From the NCBI GenBank assembly GCA_029378245.1, contig JARKIF010000026.1:434001-498000 (forward strand): DNA of 64,000 nucleotides, in the 5' to 3' direction. The notes under the pieces are model-generated. The model searched no databases. It saw only the letters and a program-made list of their open reading frames with translations, and was not told the origin of the DNA. Positions 34,939-47,578 of this stretch are shown in pieces. Position numbers and translations under genes: made by a program. Position 1 is the first letter of the stretch; each line of letters begins with the position of its first letter. Source of the stretch: Roridomyces roridus. Its lineage: Eukaryota > Basidiomycota > Agaricomycetes > Agaricales > Mycenaceae.

Positions 34939-37902
34939 GTACTGTGAGTAGACCCAGGGAGGAGATATGCAGAATCAAGACTCCCCCAAGGTACATGAAG
35001 GCGGGGACCACGGAAGAGAGCGACGGAGTCTGATTGAACACAGACGTGAGTGCCGATCCGAATCCCCGCCAGGCAGCCACGGTGTCGTGGGTGGCGGTAA
35101 GCATCTGCGTCTTGCGCAGACTATGCTTGGTGGAGAGAGTCTGGGTGAGAAACACGAGCCCGGCCGTGTAGATCTGCGACCGATAAGAAAAGGAAGTAGG
35201 TTGGTGGGAGAAGAGCGTACGGTTGTGAAAGTGGTAGCAAGCGTGCTGATTAGCCAAGACACAAGAGATTGTTGTGAGAGTGAAAAAGTTATCCTGTGCT
35301 CAAGGCCCATGCCGCCAAGCACTGCAAGAATCACATGGATGAGTACGAGTCCCAAGTGTAGGATGGTGGACACCAGGCTCAAGACCAAATCGGACGTCCA
35401 TGTGGAGCCCAGTCTTTCTGGTTCCCAAGGTCGGTCAGGGGCTGGGTTGCCTGAAAGAGACCAATACCTTTTGAACCCTGTTTTCCAGGAGGATATTTCG
35501 TCTCCGAGAGACTGACATCTGCATCTTCCGACATCTCTCCAAACTCTTTCAACATGGGCGCAGTGCCATCTATCAGCTGCACGCGCACCATTTCCGCCCG
35601 CCGCAGATTCAAGTCCGTCGGGATTTGCACTTGCTCCAGGCTGGCGGCGAGTTCGGGATGGTTCCGGTACAGCCACACAGTCTGAAGCACGTCCATCCCG
35701 TCGATTTTAGTCTTCGTCGCGCCAACCTCCCGCCGTTCCAAGCGGGAAAAGCTTGATGAGAGACCCAGAAGTACGAGTGAGGCGACGAGGCATTCTATAA
35801 TCTAGGCAGTTCATATCAATGGGAAAGAAACAAAATGATCAAAACATTGCACGGACAGAGATGACGTTCAACTGGCGTGGCCCTCCGTCTTTCAACGCGA
35901 TCAGAATGATTTGTGGTTCACTCACATCCAGACGATCCTGAATCATGGGAACTGAGATGATTGCTTGGCCAGTGAGGAGTGAAACGTTGAAAGGCTGCGC
36001 TGAAGACACAGACGCTGGAGCGTGGCCTACTACGCAGATGTCAATGACATCTGCGCTGGACTAAAGGAGACTCACGTGTCCAAAACATTGAAGCCACAAT
36101 CTTGGCTAGTTCGTTCTCGACCTCATGGAGGTAAACGGCCGTTCGGAGAGTGGTGTTGAACGGATATAGTCCTAATTTCTGTAGCAGCGCCCTGTAGGAC
36201 TGGTCAGTCAGTGAAGTGTGAGAACGAGAGAGTCGAGACGCACATGTCTGCCACTGAGAGACCCGCGATTGTCGACATACGTGAAAGGACGGGAGGGGTT
36301 ACAGCTTCCGGTATCGCAAAATACCACGCTTCCCACTGATGGACAGATTAATTCTGCTTGCATATGCCTCGAGGTCAAGCCACCACGTACAATATCCAGG
36401 AACCCTCTGGCGCCATCTGCAAATGCGGCAGTCGACAAATCACCGAGTTTGTCAGAGAAAGGCAGCCATGCCGATGTGTCTTTCTCCGTGAACGGCCTCT
36501 CAGAGGCAAACCATGTTAAATTCCGTGACTGAGAATCAACGAAAACCGCTTGCTCGACGAGCCCGAGGGAGCAACGAAAGACCTGAAGCTGAATGTAGAC
36601 GACAGTGTCGTCTACCTCGAAGGGACTAGTCACATTGATCCACGGGGCGGTGTTGTTGTTTGAGTCCAAGACTGGAATGCTGGTGTAAAATAGGGCAGGC
36701 CAGGGGAAGGTGACGGGATCGAAGTTGACACTCAGGCACGTCCACAAGTCTAACCTGAAGAAGCAGTTTGAAGAAGTCAGCGGCACCGTGGTAACGACCT
36801 CGGTGTCTGCCAAGAGCACCGTCCTCAAATGTATCATTTCACGCCAGAAAACACATACATACCTGTCTGACCCAGCCAGGACTCCGTCCCATTAACAGTG
36901 ATACTCTGCGTCGTGGCGTTGAAATTGGTATCTGGTATGTATCCACAGCTGATGTTGAAACCCGTGGCATTGACGCGGACAGAGCCCGTTCCCGCGTTCG
37001 GTGGAAGTACATCGTACAGGGTAGCCTCGTAGAGCCCCAGAGAGTTTCCCGGAGTGAGGTAAGGAAGGAAGGCCAGCGCTGCCTCGGCATATTGCCCTGC
37101 AGCGGTCCTGGTAAAAATTGAGCGAGTAGTATCCCCAAAAGAATGAAGTCATCGCCGTACAGAAAGTCTTGTCTGTTGTTTTCTTCGACGCCGGAGAGGT
37201 CGAACGCAGGGAGGCTTTGCGTCGAAATGGGCACGGATTGATTGACGACAAGAGATTGTGGCGCGGCTACTCCAGGGAACGCTGTATGAAGAGTTGAGAC
37301 GCTGGCGAGATAGGTCAAGGCGGTGAGAACGCCTGTCGGCGACGCAGGAATGGCGCGCTGTTCCCAGAGGCGTACGACGGCCGAGCCCAGACCTGACCAA
37401 GCGACAGCATTGTCGTGCGTTGCTGTGAGGAGCTGCCTGGTATGCAGATCGCGACGAAGAGCGAGAGACTGTGTGACAAAAACAAGTAGAGCAGAATACA
37501 GCTATAACGGCAGGATGGTGAGCCCACTGGAGCCGCGGGACGGAGGTCCCGCACCGTGATGAAAGTCGTCAAGATCCCCTTGACGAGCTGAGCCACACGC
37601 AGTTCATGATCCACATTGAAGACTATTTGGTGTTCCCACTCCTGATGCCACACGACGAGAAGAAAGACTTGGATGGCGACTAGCGCCAGATGCAGGTACA
37701 ATGAAATAATGCTGCGCCGACGGGACGATTCAACTCCCGCTGGTCCTGTGTCACGTCAGTGAGTCGAGGGTATCCCACAACAGAAGAAAACTGATGATGA
37801 ACCCCGCGGGTTGCCTAGAAGAGTTTCGCTGGAACTCGAGTCCTCTGTGTCGTCGGTGACTGAGCGGGCGCGAGGCTCTTGTAGCACAGGGGACCGGTTC
37901 AT

Positions 37903-38624
37903 GGAGAGAGAAGCGGGGAGCTGGGAAGACCAGGGATGGCACCCTCACTTATAGTGCTGTCAGAGAAGTGCCACCTCCTTTGCGGCGTGAGATGCGGGAG
38001 AATATCTGAAGGGCCATGAGGAGGGAACGGTTGTGAGGGTTTCGGGGGCAGGGATGCGCGCATTGAAACAGGTATCGCCATGGGGATGAGATAGCGCCTC
38101 TGCAGTGTGTGATTGGCACTACCGAGAATTCAGTGGAGCAGGATTTTTGACCAAAGCCCTTGCGAGCTCGCTACCCCAGGTTTCACAAATGAGTAACCGA
38201 TTCATATTGGAGCACCCGTATGAGGTCAATCTCTCCTATGCTCGTTCGCAGAATTCATCTAGAAATCATGATCATGATAAGACGCGCTGCAACGGACACG
38301 CACCAAAGATGACGACACCACAATCAAGATTCAGAGGACGGAATCTGTGCTGGGGCTGAGCCCAGGCAGGATGGATGAATACGCGGTTGCGAGAAGAGAC
38401 CCGAAGAGACCAATCGGAGGACTGGGTGAGAACAAGCTGCAGGCAAATGAGGGCCGTTGTCATGGGCCAAAGCGAGTTCAAAAGGGAGCGATTGGGGAGC
38501 AGTCCGCGGGAGACTGAACCTGGGTGCGGATTGCTCAGAATCATGCCGCGAAGCTTGATTGAGATCCGCTTGTGAAGAGTTCGTTACCACCTGCTCAGCC
38601 GAAGCTATGGCTTCGCAAAGGACG
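37903..38624 (-). promoter_or_regulatory. 5' flank of membrane-gene copy 1 (duplicated block)
   Basis: Upstream region of the first membrane gene. It matches the 5' flanks of copies 2 and 3 (43736-44660 and 62812-63480) with shared runs such as AATCATGATCATGATAAGA and GCAACGGACACG and ACAATCAAGATTCAGAGGA. Conservation over several hundred bases reflects duplication of the promoter with the gene. No specific site can be named. Confidence 0.55.
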
Positions 38625-38890
38625 GCTCTCTGGACAATGGACTGTAAATACAGATGACTTGTCCCCATCCTCTCTCGTCGCGTACGGAGAAAATACAGCT
38701 TTTCTTGGCGGCCTTGGGCCATTCTTTACATCTCACTTGTAAACTGTCCCCCTCGGGATTGCTTTGTCCCCGCCGTGACCCATGATCTCACCCCACTTTG
38801 TCAGTCCGAATGCAGTAGTACGAACAGATTTCACCAGGCTCAACCTACAGACTCGGACTGCCATGCACCCGCAATGGCCCTCAAAAGCAG
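38625..38890. mobile_element. repeat R, copy 3 (R3), left-truncated
   Basis: Only the right 266 bp of R are present (from GCTCTCTGGACAATGGACTG), ending at exactly the same base as R1 and R2 (CCCTCAAAAGCAG then GT). Its left flank is the promoter block of copy 1 and its right flank is the 3' spacer of a regulator/membrane pair, so R3 sits on the junction between tandem units where a regulator gene would be expected. Confidence 0.65.
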
Positions 38891-39136
38891 GTTACATTGC
38901 GATACCCACCGATGTTGCATTACTTGTTGTGTATCCTTGTCTTTCTTGTAGCCCTTTAGTTTGTAGAGTTGAGAAGACCATCAACGTTCATTTTGAACAC
39001 AAGGCTCGACATCGGATACACCCCAAAGATCCTCCATAGAAGGCAGTAAAAACTGAAATGCATGCAAGTGGGATGAAAGACTCAAATGCTTTGTATTGGG
39101 GAATAAATACACTGTACCTAGTGCTCAAAATCAAGT
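38891..39136. other. 3' spacer of the middle membrane gene
   Basis: Resembles the spacers after the two regulator copies (31968-32189 and 56400-56626), but the regulator itself is absent and R3 takes its place. No gene. Confidence 0.6.
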
Positions 39137-42100
39137 CTACTCCATGAAGTGTTCCACCCTCGGACCCGCCAATCGTGTTCGAACCATTCCAGCTTTGCGT
39201 AGATCGGATGTGGTTGGATCCACGACTTGCTCCACTTCCGCCTCGAGTTCCGGGTGGTTGCGGTAAAGCCAAATGATGTGGAGTGGGCCCATTCCACCGA
39301 TGACTTCTTCGTCCGTCATCTTCCGGAAGAGTGAAAACTGCAGAGAGAGTAGAAATAGTACACCGGATATCACAGCGCCGGCGATGATCTAGACAATGAG
39401 TGAGAGTGTAGATTCATGTCCAATGTTACCCACAAAACTCATATTTGCCTGGGATGTCGTTCAATTCCTGTGCCAAGACCGAGCAAGAAATCACTTACAT
39501 CGAGCCTTGCTTCAACAATGTCCGCGAAGAACATGGCATTTCCTTGCACCAAGGAGACCGCAACCGGTGGAGGGCCATTTGCCTCTAAGCTCTCAGGAGC
39601 ATACCCCGGAAGCGGGGGCATGTGGCCCACTGGGCATGCGTGTCAATTCTTCGCTCCTTCCTTTGTGCCTTACTCACGAGTCCAATACATCGTAGCCACA
39701 AGCTCCGCGAGGGCGTTTTCAAACTGATGCAGGGTGACTGATGCCCCGGTGGAGTTCAGGTTCAGTCGTTCGATGAAGAACCTGAAAACAGAATAAATGG
39801 AAAGAGACGGGGGCTAATGAATAACGACATAGCGTCTGCCGTTATTTCCCCAAATCTTGGACTGATTGAAGATGGCATGGCGAGATACCACGAGTCCCAC
39901 TGAGACACTTGAAACGGAAGGTCATTTTGCATAACATTGACTTACATCATTCGTGAGAGCAGTATAGGGATCCGTGGACTCCATCTTGCTGCCAGTTTCT
40001 TGAAATGGTGACCACACGGAAGAATCTTTCTGGGATGCCCACTTGTTCGAAGATAATCGAGATTGGGAGTCCACAGTAACACTCCCGTTGACAAGCCCGA
40101 GCGAACATCCAAAAATTTGGGTTTTGGCATCATCGCCGCGGCCGATGAGCGACCTCGGAGCATTCGAAATATTCACCAAGGGTCCACTCTTTCCGGCTGA
40201 ATCGTAAATGGGAACCGTGCTGAAGAATAGCGCGGAACTCATGAACGGGCCCCCTTGTATATCGTAGGATAAGTGATTCCACTGCGGGTATGTCAGCGTG
40301 GAGATAATCCCGAAATCTGCGCGCATGAACCTGTGAGAGCGGTACAGTATAAGTAGGCAACGGCAACTGACCGTTATCACTCGTGTACGGGAGCGAATAT
40401 TCCGACCCGAGGATAGTAATCGTCCACGCCGTCGAGTTTACCACCGCGTCAGCAAAGTACCCGCAGGTCATGTTAAATTGGACAGCATCGACGGTGGCGG
40501 TCCCTGATCCAGAATCTGAGTTGTTCAAGACACCGTACAGCATCCCTCCTTCAAGGCCTAGATGCGGCAAACTGGAATTGATGAACGGAAGATAAGACAG
40601 CGCTCCTTGTGCGTAAAGCAGTGGGCTGTGCCTGGTCAACGTGGACGCCATGAAGTCAGTTAATTTACCACCATCATGAGGATATACGCACGCTGGATCT
40701 GTGCGGGCCTCGGAACTGGAGAGCTCATATCCTGAGAACGCAAATGCGGGAATCCCTTGCGTCGTGACGGGTGCCGGGATGGTGGAGTTGAAGGTCTGCA
40801 CCGTCAGCAGAGCCGGGGATGTGATATGGAGAGCCAAGATGCTGGTGAGGTACAGGAGCACGGGGATGACGGGAGAGAGTGATGAGGTTGGATGTAAAAT
40901 GGACATGAGTGCAGACCCAATTCCCCGCCAGGCAGCTACGGTGTCGTGAGTGATGGTGAGCATCTGCATTCTGCGGAGACTACGCCTGATGGAGAGAGTC
41001 TGCGTCAAAAACACGAGCCCGGCTGTGTATATCTGCGATGAATGAGAAAGGCAAGTGTTGGAAGCTTGGACGCTTACGGTTATGAACGCTGTTGCGACCG
41101 TGCTGAGCACCCAAGCCACGAAAGATTGTTGCGACAGAGAGAAGGTAATACGATGCTCTAATCCCATGCTGCAGAGCAGTGCAAGAATCAGATGGATGAC
41201 CACGAGTGTCGAGTGCAGGATGATGGAAACCAGGCTCAAGACCAAATCGGAGGTCCACCTTGAGGACAGTTGTTCCCGTTCTGAAGGTCTGTCGGCCACC
41301 TGATTCCGTGAAGGTCTGTCGGGATACGTCGACTCCAAGAGTTTGTCTGAATTCTGCAATACCTCCCCAGACTCTTCCAACATCTCCCGCATGGGCGCAG
41401 TGCCATCTATCAATTGTACCTGGAGCATTCCCGCCCGCCTCAGATTCAAATCCGTCGGGACCCGCACTTGCTCTAGGTTGGCAACGAGTTCCGGATGGTC
41501 CCGGCACAGCCAGATAACTTGAAGCACGTCCAGGCCATCAATTTTCGTCGCCCCAGCGTCTCGGTGTCCCAGGCGGCAAAAACGGAAGGAGAGACCCAGG
41601 AGCATGAATGACACGACCAGGCATTCTACGATCTACGTAGTTTATATCAGTCAAAAATAAAGCGGATCTGTCAAAATGGTTCACGGACAGAGAAGATGTT
41701 CAACTGGTCGCAGCTAAGTCTTTGGCAAGCATACTATCCTATGTACGGACTCACGGCTAGACGATCCTGGATAACGGGCTCTGAGACGATTGCTTGACCA
41801 GTGAGCAGTGAAACATTGAGAGGTTGTGATGAGTTCATGTAGCCTGACGGGTCAGGAACGTGGCCCACTGCGCGGTCGTCAATGGAGTCTGAAACATATC
41901 TGAAGAAACTCACGCGTCCAGAACATCGACGCCACGATTTTGGCCAACTGGTTCTCGACCTCATGGAGGTAAACACCGTTTCGGACAGTGGAACTGAACG
42001 GGTACAACTCTAATTGCTGCAGCAAAGCACTGTTTCAAAGTTGACACAGTTAACGGTCTAAAAACAAAGAACGCACATATCTGCCGCTGACAAGCTCACG

Positions 42101-43735
42101 ATCCCATCCAAACCACCTTCAAGGAGGGGAGGAATTATTAAAGGTATCGGCATCGCTGTATACCATGCTTCCCACTGGGTTTTGGGGGGGGAAAAAAGTT
42201 GGTTCATATACCTCGAGGTTACGTGTTACATTACGCACAATATCAAGGAACCCTCGAGTCCCATCTGCAAAGGCCGCACTAGACAAATCATCGAGTTGGC
42301 CAGAGAAGGGTAACCACCTCGATGTCTGTTTCTTTTGAGGCATATCAGAAGGAAACGATGTCAGATTGCGTAATTGAGAATCAACTAGAACCGTCTGCTC
42401 AACCAGCGTCAGGGAACACCGGAAGATCTGAATTTGAATCGTCGGGACTTGGTTCAGTTTGAACCAAGGGGCGGTGCTATTGTTTGAATCCAAGACTGGA
42501 ATGCTGGTGTAGAATATGGCGGGCGATGGGAAAGTGATGTGTGTGGAGCTATCTGGATAAAAAGATCGGCTCAAATAGTGCACAGAGGAGGAGACAAAGT
42601 AACGCACGTGGGCTTGTCGCAATCTGTGTGATCGTAGTGATAATATTGTGGTCTGCGGAGAGGGTGTGGACTCGTGGAGGATGAATTGGAGAAGCCGAAC
42701 ACAAAGCTTACCTGCTTCACCCAGCCAGTACTCCGTTCCACCAACATCCACGGCCTGCCAATTGGAATTGAAAGCGTTATGCGGCAAGTACCCACAGCTT
42801 ATGTTGAAGCCGGTAGCGTTGACGCGTACGGAGCCCGTTCCTGTATTTGGTTCAAGGACATCATACAGCGTAGCCTCGTGGAGCCCCAGAGAGTTTCCCG
42901 GAGTGAGGAAAGGAAAGAAAGCCAGCGACGCCGCGGCATATTGCCCGGCAGCGTTCCTGGTGAAAATTGAGCGAGTGGTATCCCCAGAGAAAATGAAGTC
43001 ATCGGCATACAAAAAATTCTGTCTATTGTCCTCGTCGAGGCCAGAGAGATTGAACGCCGGGAGGCTTTGCGTCGAGATGGACATGGACTGATTGACGACA
43101 AGAGATTCTGGCGCGGCTACTCCAGGGAACGCTGTATGCAGAACTGAGATGCCGGCGAGATATGTCAAGGCAGAGAGGACACCCATCGACGACGCAGGAA
43201 TGGCGCGCTGTTGCCAGAGTCGTACGACGGCCGAGCCTAGACCTGACCAAGCAAGGGCGTTGTCGTGAGTTGCTGTGAGTAGCTGCCTCCGGAGGAGATC
43301 GCGGTGAAGGGCCAAGGATTGCGTGACGAAAACGAGTAGAGCAGAATACAGCTAAAGACACGGTGAGCCCACCGTAGCCGAGAGACGCATGTCTCATACC
43401 GTGATAAAAGCGGTCAAGATCCCCTTGACCAGGCGAGCCACACGCAGTTCTTGATCCACACTGAAAACTATTCGGTGTTCCCACTGTTGATGCCACACGA
43501 CGAGGAGAAAGACCTGGATGGCGACTAGCACCACATGTAGTGACAATGAAAGAATGCTGCGCTGGTGAGAAGACTGTATCTCTGCTGACTCTGAGTCGCG
43601 TCAGTGAGTTCAAGAGAGACAAACCGATGACGAACCCCGCGGTTTTCCTAGAGGAGTTTCGCTGGAGCCCGAGTCCTGTGTGTCGACGGTGGATGCCCGA
43701 GCCTGAGTCTCGTCCAACACAGGGGGGCGGTTCAT
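39137..43735 (-). CDS. large two-unit membrane protein, intact copy
   Basis: Eighteen exons from ATG at 43735 to the stop at 39137. In coding order: 43735-43636, 43590-43400, 43351-42712, 42652-42608, 42552-42212, 42174-42077, 42029-41914, 41867-41755, 41703-41689, 41632-41078, 41032-40692, 40631-40372, 40316-39946, 39899-39829, 39781-39678, 39629-39499, 39448-39434 and 39388-39137. They total 3759 nt in phase, 1252 aa. Two homologous halves each have early spans (about 46-66, 98-112, 153-172; second half from about 684), a long extracellular region with N-glycosylation sites, conserved NxTCGY/NISCGY and CSL-LV cysteines, a WxxWYxAMP motif, LHx-EN-LA--VA-M-WT, a last span (about 554-572 and 1170-1187) and a tail with IWL-R(D/N)HPEL and PT--NLR-AGM. 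No stop separates the halves. The family is uncharacterised to me; a surface sensor or receptor-like role is only a guess. Confidence 0.8.
39434..39448 (-). other. 15-nt microexon of unit 2 (middle copy)
   Basis: Exon GCAAATATGAGTTTT (ANMSF, residues 1165-1169) with acceptor CCCAG and donor GTGGGT. The equivalents are at 32496-32510 (GCCAATATGAGTTAT) and 56956-56970 (GCCAATATGAGTTTT). Its position just before the last membrane span mirrors the unit 1 microexon. Confidence 0.75.
41689..41703 (-). other. 15-nt microexon of unit 1 (middle copy)
   Basis: Exon TTGAACATCTTCTCT (LNIFS, residues 549-553) between acceptor CCAG and donor GTCCGT. It lies between introns of 51 and 56 nt, both phase 0. 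The equivalents are at 35857-35871 (copy 1) and 59193-59207 (copy 3), with the same length and flanking splice sites. Skipping it would keep the frame. Confidence 0.75.
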
Positions 43736-45091
43736 GGTTTTGGACCAGGGATAGTAGATGACAGCCTGGATTATAACGGGGGTACATATCGTCATGGAGA
43801 GGAGATTCGGATGTGAAAGTGCTATCACCTTTCAGGTATGGGATTCGGGAGCGACGGGTCCAGTTGAGAGAGAAGCTGAAGTCGAGAAGATTTTGGCGCC
43901 AGGGATGGATGAAAATAGTGGGCATCACCATGGAGATGGGTGAAAGTGCCTCTCGATCGAGAGCCATGCCGAGAAATCACTCCCTTCGAGCTCGTTCCCC
44001 CAGGTTTCACAAATGAGCAACCGGTTCACATTGGAACACCTGTATGAGCGCAATCTCTCCTATGCTCGTTGGCACAATTCATCTAGAAATCATGATCATG
44101 ATAAGATGCGCTGCAACGGACACGTACCAAAAATAACGACGCCACAATCAAGATTCAGAGGACGGAATCTGTGCTGGGGATGGAGCCAGGCAGGAGGGAT
44201 GAATACGCGGTTGCTTGCGAGAAGAGACCCGAAGAGACCCGAAGAGACCAATCGAGGACTGGATGAGAACAAGCTGCAGGCAGATGAGGGCCGTTGTCAT
44301 GGGCCAAAGCGAGGTCAAAAGGGAGCGATTGGGGAGCAGTCCGCGGGAGACGGAACCTGGGTGCAGATTGCTCAGATTCATGCCGCCGCCAAGCTTGATT
44401 GAGATGGTTTTCGTTCCCCTTGCGAAGAGTTCGTTACCCACTGCTTAGCCGAAGCTGTGGCTTCGCAAAGGACGATTCACGAGAAAAGTGTAAAAAAGGA
44501 ATTCTTTCCGATGCTCTTTCGCGGATGTCGTACATCTAAAAACCATGATCGTAATGAGACCGAATTGAAGCCACTGATAAATGGACACGCACCAGAAATG
44601 ACGACGCAAGAGAGCCGCAGAACACAGCCGAAACTTCAAGGACGGGATCGGAGAAGGCGTTGAGGTCAGGCAGGTCGGCCGCCTGTGAGAGGAGACCAGT
44701 CGACGTCGGATTACGGTCGAGAGGAATCTGCGTCCTCGTACGACGGAAGCAATGGCCGCAAGAAGTTCAGGGAGAGTCCGCGGGAGAAGCTGACCCGCGT
44801 AGTGGCAGCAAAGGGCAGCAAGGATGCAGATTGCTCGGTATAGGACGGGCTCGGAGAGAGGCTGAGACTACAGCGCATGTGCGACGGAAGATCCCTGATT
44901 CAAGATTGAGATGGGAGTCAAGAAGGGAAATGATCCGAGAACAACAGAGGCAAACTGAGCTCCAACACCAATCACAAGCCGATCCCGGCACAAAATGATG
45001 AGGGATTATACGGGAGTCTACAGTACAAAAAACATTGCGATGCTGTACAAATGCATGCAAGCAAGTCTAGGTACAAAATATCGAAGCAGCT
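43736..45091 (-). promoter_or_regulatory. 5' flank of the middle membrane gene (duplicated block)
   Basis: About 1.3 kb without a gene, matching the 5' flanks of copies 1 and 3. A 10-bp unit (CGAAGAGACC) is repeated three times at about 44221-44250. The end near 45000-45060 (CTACAGTACAAAAA, then TGTACAAATGCAT) recurs at 63670-63710 and marks the far limit of the duplicated promoter block. Confidence 0.55.
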
Positions 45092-45791
45092 TCACCGCAA
45101 GTCGAGCGCAACATCCGCCTGCCAGACGTTGTCGATCGTGTTGGTCAACGAGACGAGGTAAAGGTGCTCGAATCGCACGCCGGCGGGAGAAATGAGGTAG
45201 TGCGTGGCCGAGCTCGGTGTTTCATAGGCGCTTTTCTGTGGATGGATGAGCGACTTGAAAACAAGAGTGTGATCAAAAACACGAACCTCAAAGAACCGAG
45301 CAAAGTTTGACGCGACTTGGTACGCCAGCCCCGCTCGCGTGATGCTGCTCACGTCGATAGAGCGATTCCACTCGACATGTTGGTAGCCCGGCCACTGAAA
45401 TCAAGTCAGAATATGACGAGTACCAAGCAAGGAATGGACGAACAATAATCCGCAACGAGATCTTCTGCACACCCAACGGCGCAAAGATCTGATCACCTGC
45501 ACCAGCAATCGGCGCGTTCGGCCCCCGATTACTCAAGTCCCGCATCGAAACACCCTGGTTCGACTGCCCCGGTAGGTCGAACGGCAGGACGCGTTTCTGT
45601 CGCGCGTTGCCGGCCATCGACGCAGCCCATTTGGTCGGCTTGTACTCGACGGTTGGCATGCGGTGCCGGGTTGAGCTCGAGCTCGCCGGAGCGTGATGCT
45701 GAGGGCCAAGGGCGTGCGAGAGGGCATGGGGCTGGCTGTGGCCGCCGCGAGCGGAGCTGTGGGCGTGGGCGGGGTTGGCGTAGTGGGACAT
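45092..45791 (-). CDS. conserved hypothetical protein of agaric fungi (199 aa)
   Basis: Three exons: 45444-45791, 45287-45394 and 45092-45235 (600 nt, in phase). The N-terminal half is low-complexity, rich in His, Ser, Ala and Pro. The C-terminal half is compact, with ISLRII, WPGYQHVEWNRSIDV, TRAGLAYQVASNFARFFE and, at the end, VRFEHLYLVSLTNTIDNVWQ and DVALDLR. I recall this tail from many uncharacterised mushroom proteins, but no function is known to me. No membrane span or signal peptide. It lies beyond the duplicated promoter block of the membrane gene and is single in this window. Confidence 0.7.
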
Positions 45792-47578
45792 GATCGCTGG
45801 TTGAAATTGAGTGAGGAGGATCTAGGGGACTTGACGAATCACGATGCCGGAGCTGCGATTCTGAGGATTTCAAACGGGTTCAGCATCTTTCTTATAGTTC
45901 CGAAACCAAAGAGCGTAGTCAAAGCGAACGCGATCGTCAAAGCGGGGTGCATCGTCGTCGAAACTCGGCTAATTAGTGTTCAATAATGGGATCACGGGCA
46001 AGTGATGCTGGTACAATGGGATCAGATCAGCTTCTTCCCTTTGTACCGGGCCCACAAAGGGAGATCGAAGTTCGCCGCTTAGGTTCAAAGGGATCAGGTC
46101 GGTTATCTGATCCGGAACCTTTACTTCACCGGGGTCCGGTATCCACCGTGGAGCCCAATCGCTTTGGTCTCTCACAGCGCATCAGATTCGAAATTAAACT
46201 GCATCAGAGCGGGATCACCCGACGTTGCGATGATCAAGAAGTATGGCTCTTCTGCGATGTGAAGGCGGAATATTATTAAGAAAAAAGCATCCACCAACGA
46301 CACAGTCCTCGAGCCCTCAAGCATAGTGCACTATTGGTGAGTGCACACCGTGTTCGACTGAGGACTCCGGGTGCGGGCGTAGATGTTCAATGATCGTGGC
46401 CAAGATTTTTTCCAACACCGCCGAATGAACATCTATGAACATTCGTATGTACATACCCCGAAACTGGGAGAGACACTGCACGCCCATGAGCATTTGGAAT
46501 GCATGTGCAAGTAATAAGTGTTTGTGCTTTTCATCAATCTGCACAAGACCCCGTTCGACTCGGGCCAGGGCTTAGTCCGTATTGGTGCTGATTTCTTTTT
46601 GGCATGCCATGCAAGGAAACGACCTATACATATCCCGGAGCTGGGTAAGATATTGCAAGCCCGTGAGCATTTGGAATGCACTGTGTATCAAGTTGCGCTA
46701 CCCCGTTTCGATTCGGGCACGGGCCTAGGGCCTGTGCATACTGGTTTTTATGTAACAAGGCAAACCTCCACTCTGGCACCCAGCCAGTTTGAGCCAGGAT
46801 AATAATGATGCCGACTAAATGCAGAGGCTCACTGGCTCTAGACGGAGGATTAGAGTTGCAGTTCCCCTTGAATAAAAGGTATTCGTTCGACGTCGATTGA
46901 GCTCTCACTGACCCGCATACACCAAGCTAAGAGCAAATGCGCGGAAGCATCCTCGCACGAACTGCAAAGTCCGCAGGAGTTCATACCCCGGTTCGACTCG
47001 GGGGCGGTCTTACTCTGGTTGACTTCCCATATTCTTTTTATTGGCTAAGCCACCAAGCATGCTCCCCGCAGGCCTCAACTGTGCAAAGCCTCACTACTCC
47101 ACGCTGTTGAATTTCTGCCAGCTTGTTCTAATTTTTCTGCATTTCACAATTGAATCAGCAAACTCGAGCTCGAATGAGCGTGAATGGGACGAGCCTGGAA
47201 CTCTGTACCTTCGAAAGGGATCTTGTTGCCGTCGGTTCTTGTCAATCCAGAATCTCTGTGACCAGCAATTGAGCTGGTGCTGGCGAGCGTTCATTGGCCG
47301 CCTGGCGACGTACCGCTACTTGAGATAAAGATTGCCCTCGTTCGATTCGATACTCTTCAATACATGATCCAACTGCGGTCCCGCTATTTTGTACCTGAAA
47401 ACCAATGCCCACCAACCAAAGTTATCACTAATCTACAAACACTATGTACGCTACACCGTTTATATGTAAGTAAAGCAGTATATCCATCCCCGCATAAGTA
47501 TCAGCACAAACACACAACAGACGAATTATACATCGTACACCCTCCCATCTCATACCGATACATACACACCTGCTTCCC
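45792..47578. repeat. gene-free field of tRNA-arm-like repeats
   Basis: No gene. Two direct units of about 175 bp (46450-46625 and 46625-46800) share CCCGTGAGCATTTGGAATGC-like sequence. At 46348, 46546, 46700, 46986 and 47337 the motif CCCCGTTCGACTCGGGG or a close variant recurs; it has the form of a tRNA T-arm (stem, TTCGA(C/T)T loop, stem). A related T-arm-like motif also occurs at about 29005. These look like decayed tRNA-derived (SINE-like) repeats. The last 200 bp belong to the block duplicated upstream of the first regulator. Confidence 0.5.

Larger units (their letters stand above)
32190..37902 (-). pseudogene. two-unit membrane protein, copy 1 (broken)
   Basis: Same gene as the intact one at 39137-43735, from ATG at 37902 to the stop at 32190. 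The recognisable order is TM1-TM2, the extracellular domain with NISCGY and CSLGLV, the IWLYRNHPEL tail of unit 1, then unit 2 with the same parts. Damage: a 1-nt loss near 37135 (before the ARTAAGQY-equivalent segment), another near 35450 between the units, and an inserted R repeat (33735-34938) that replaces about 170 bp of unit 2. Both 15-nt microexons are still present (35857-35871 and 32496-32510). It probably makes no full-length protein, though a partial unit 1 product cannot be excluded. Confidence 0.8.

Noticed and set aside
43023..43967. 314-codon open frame on - over the start of the middle membrane gene
   Set aside because: It overlaps the true exons in another frame, crosses their introns and has no motif; the in-phase 18-exon model explains the region.
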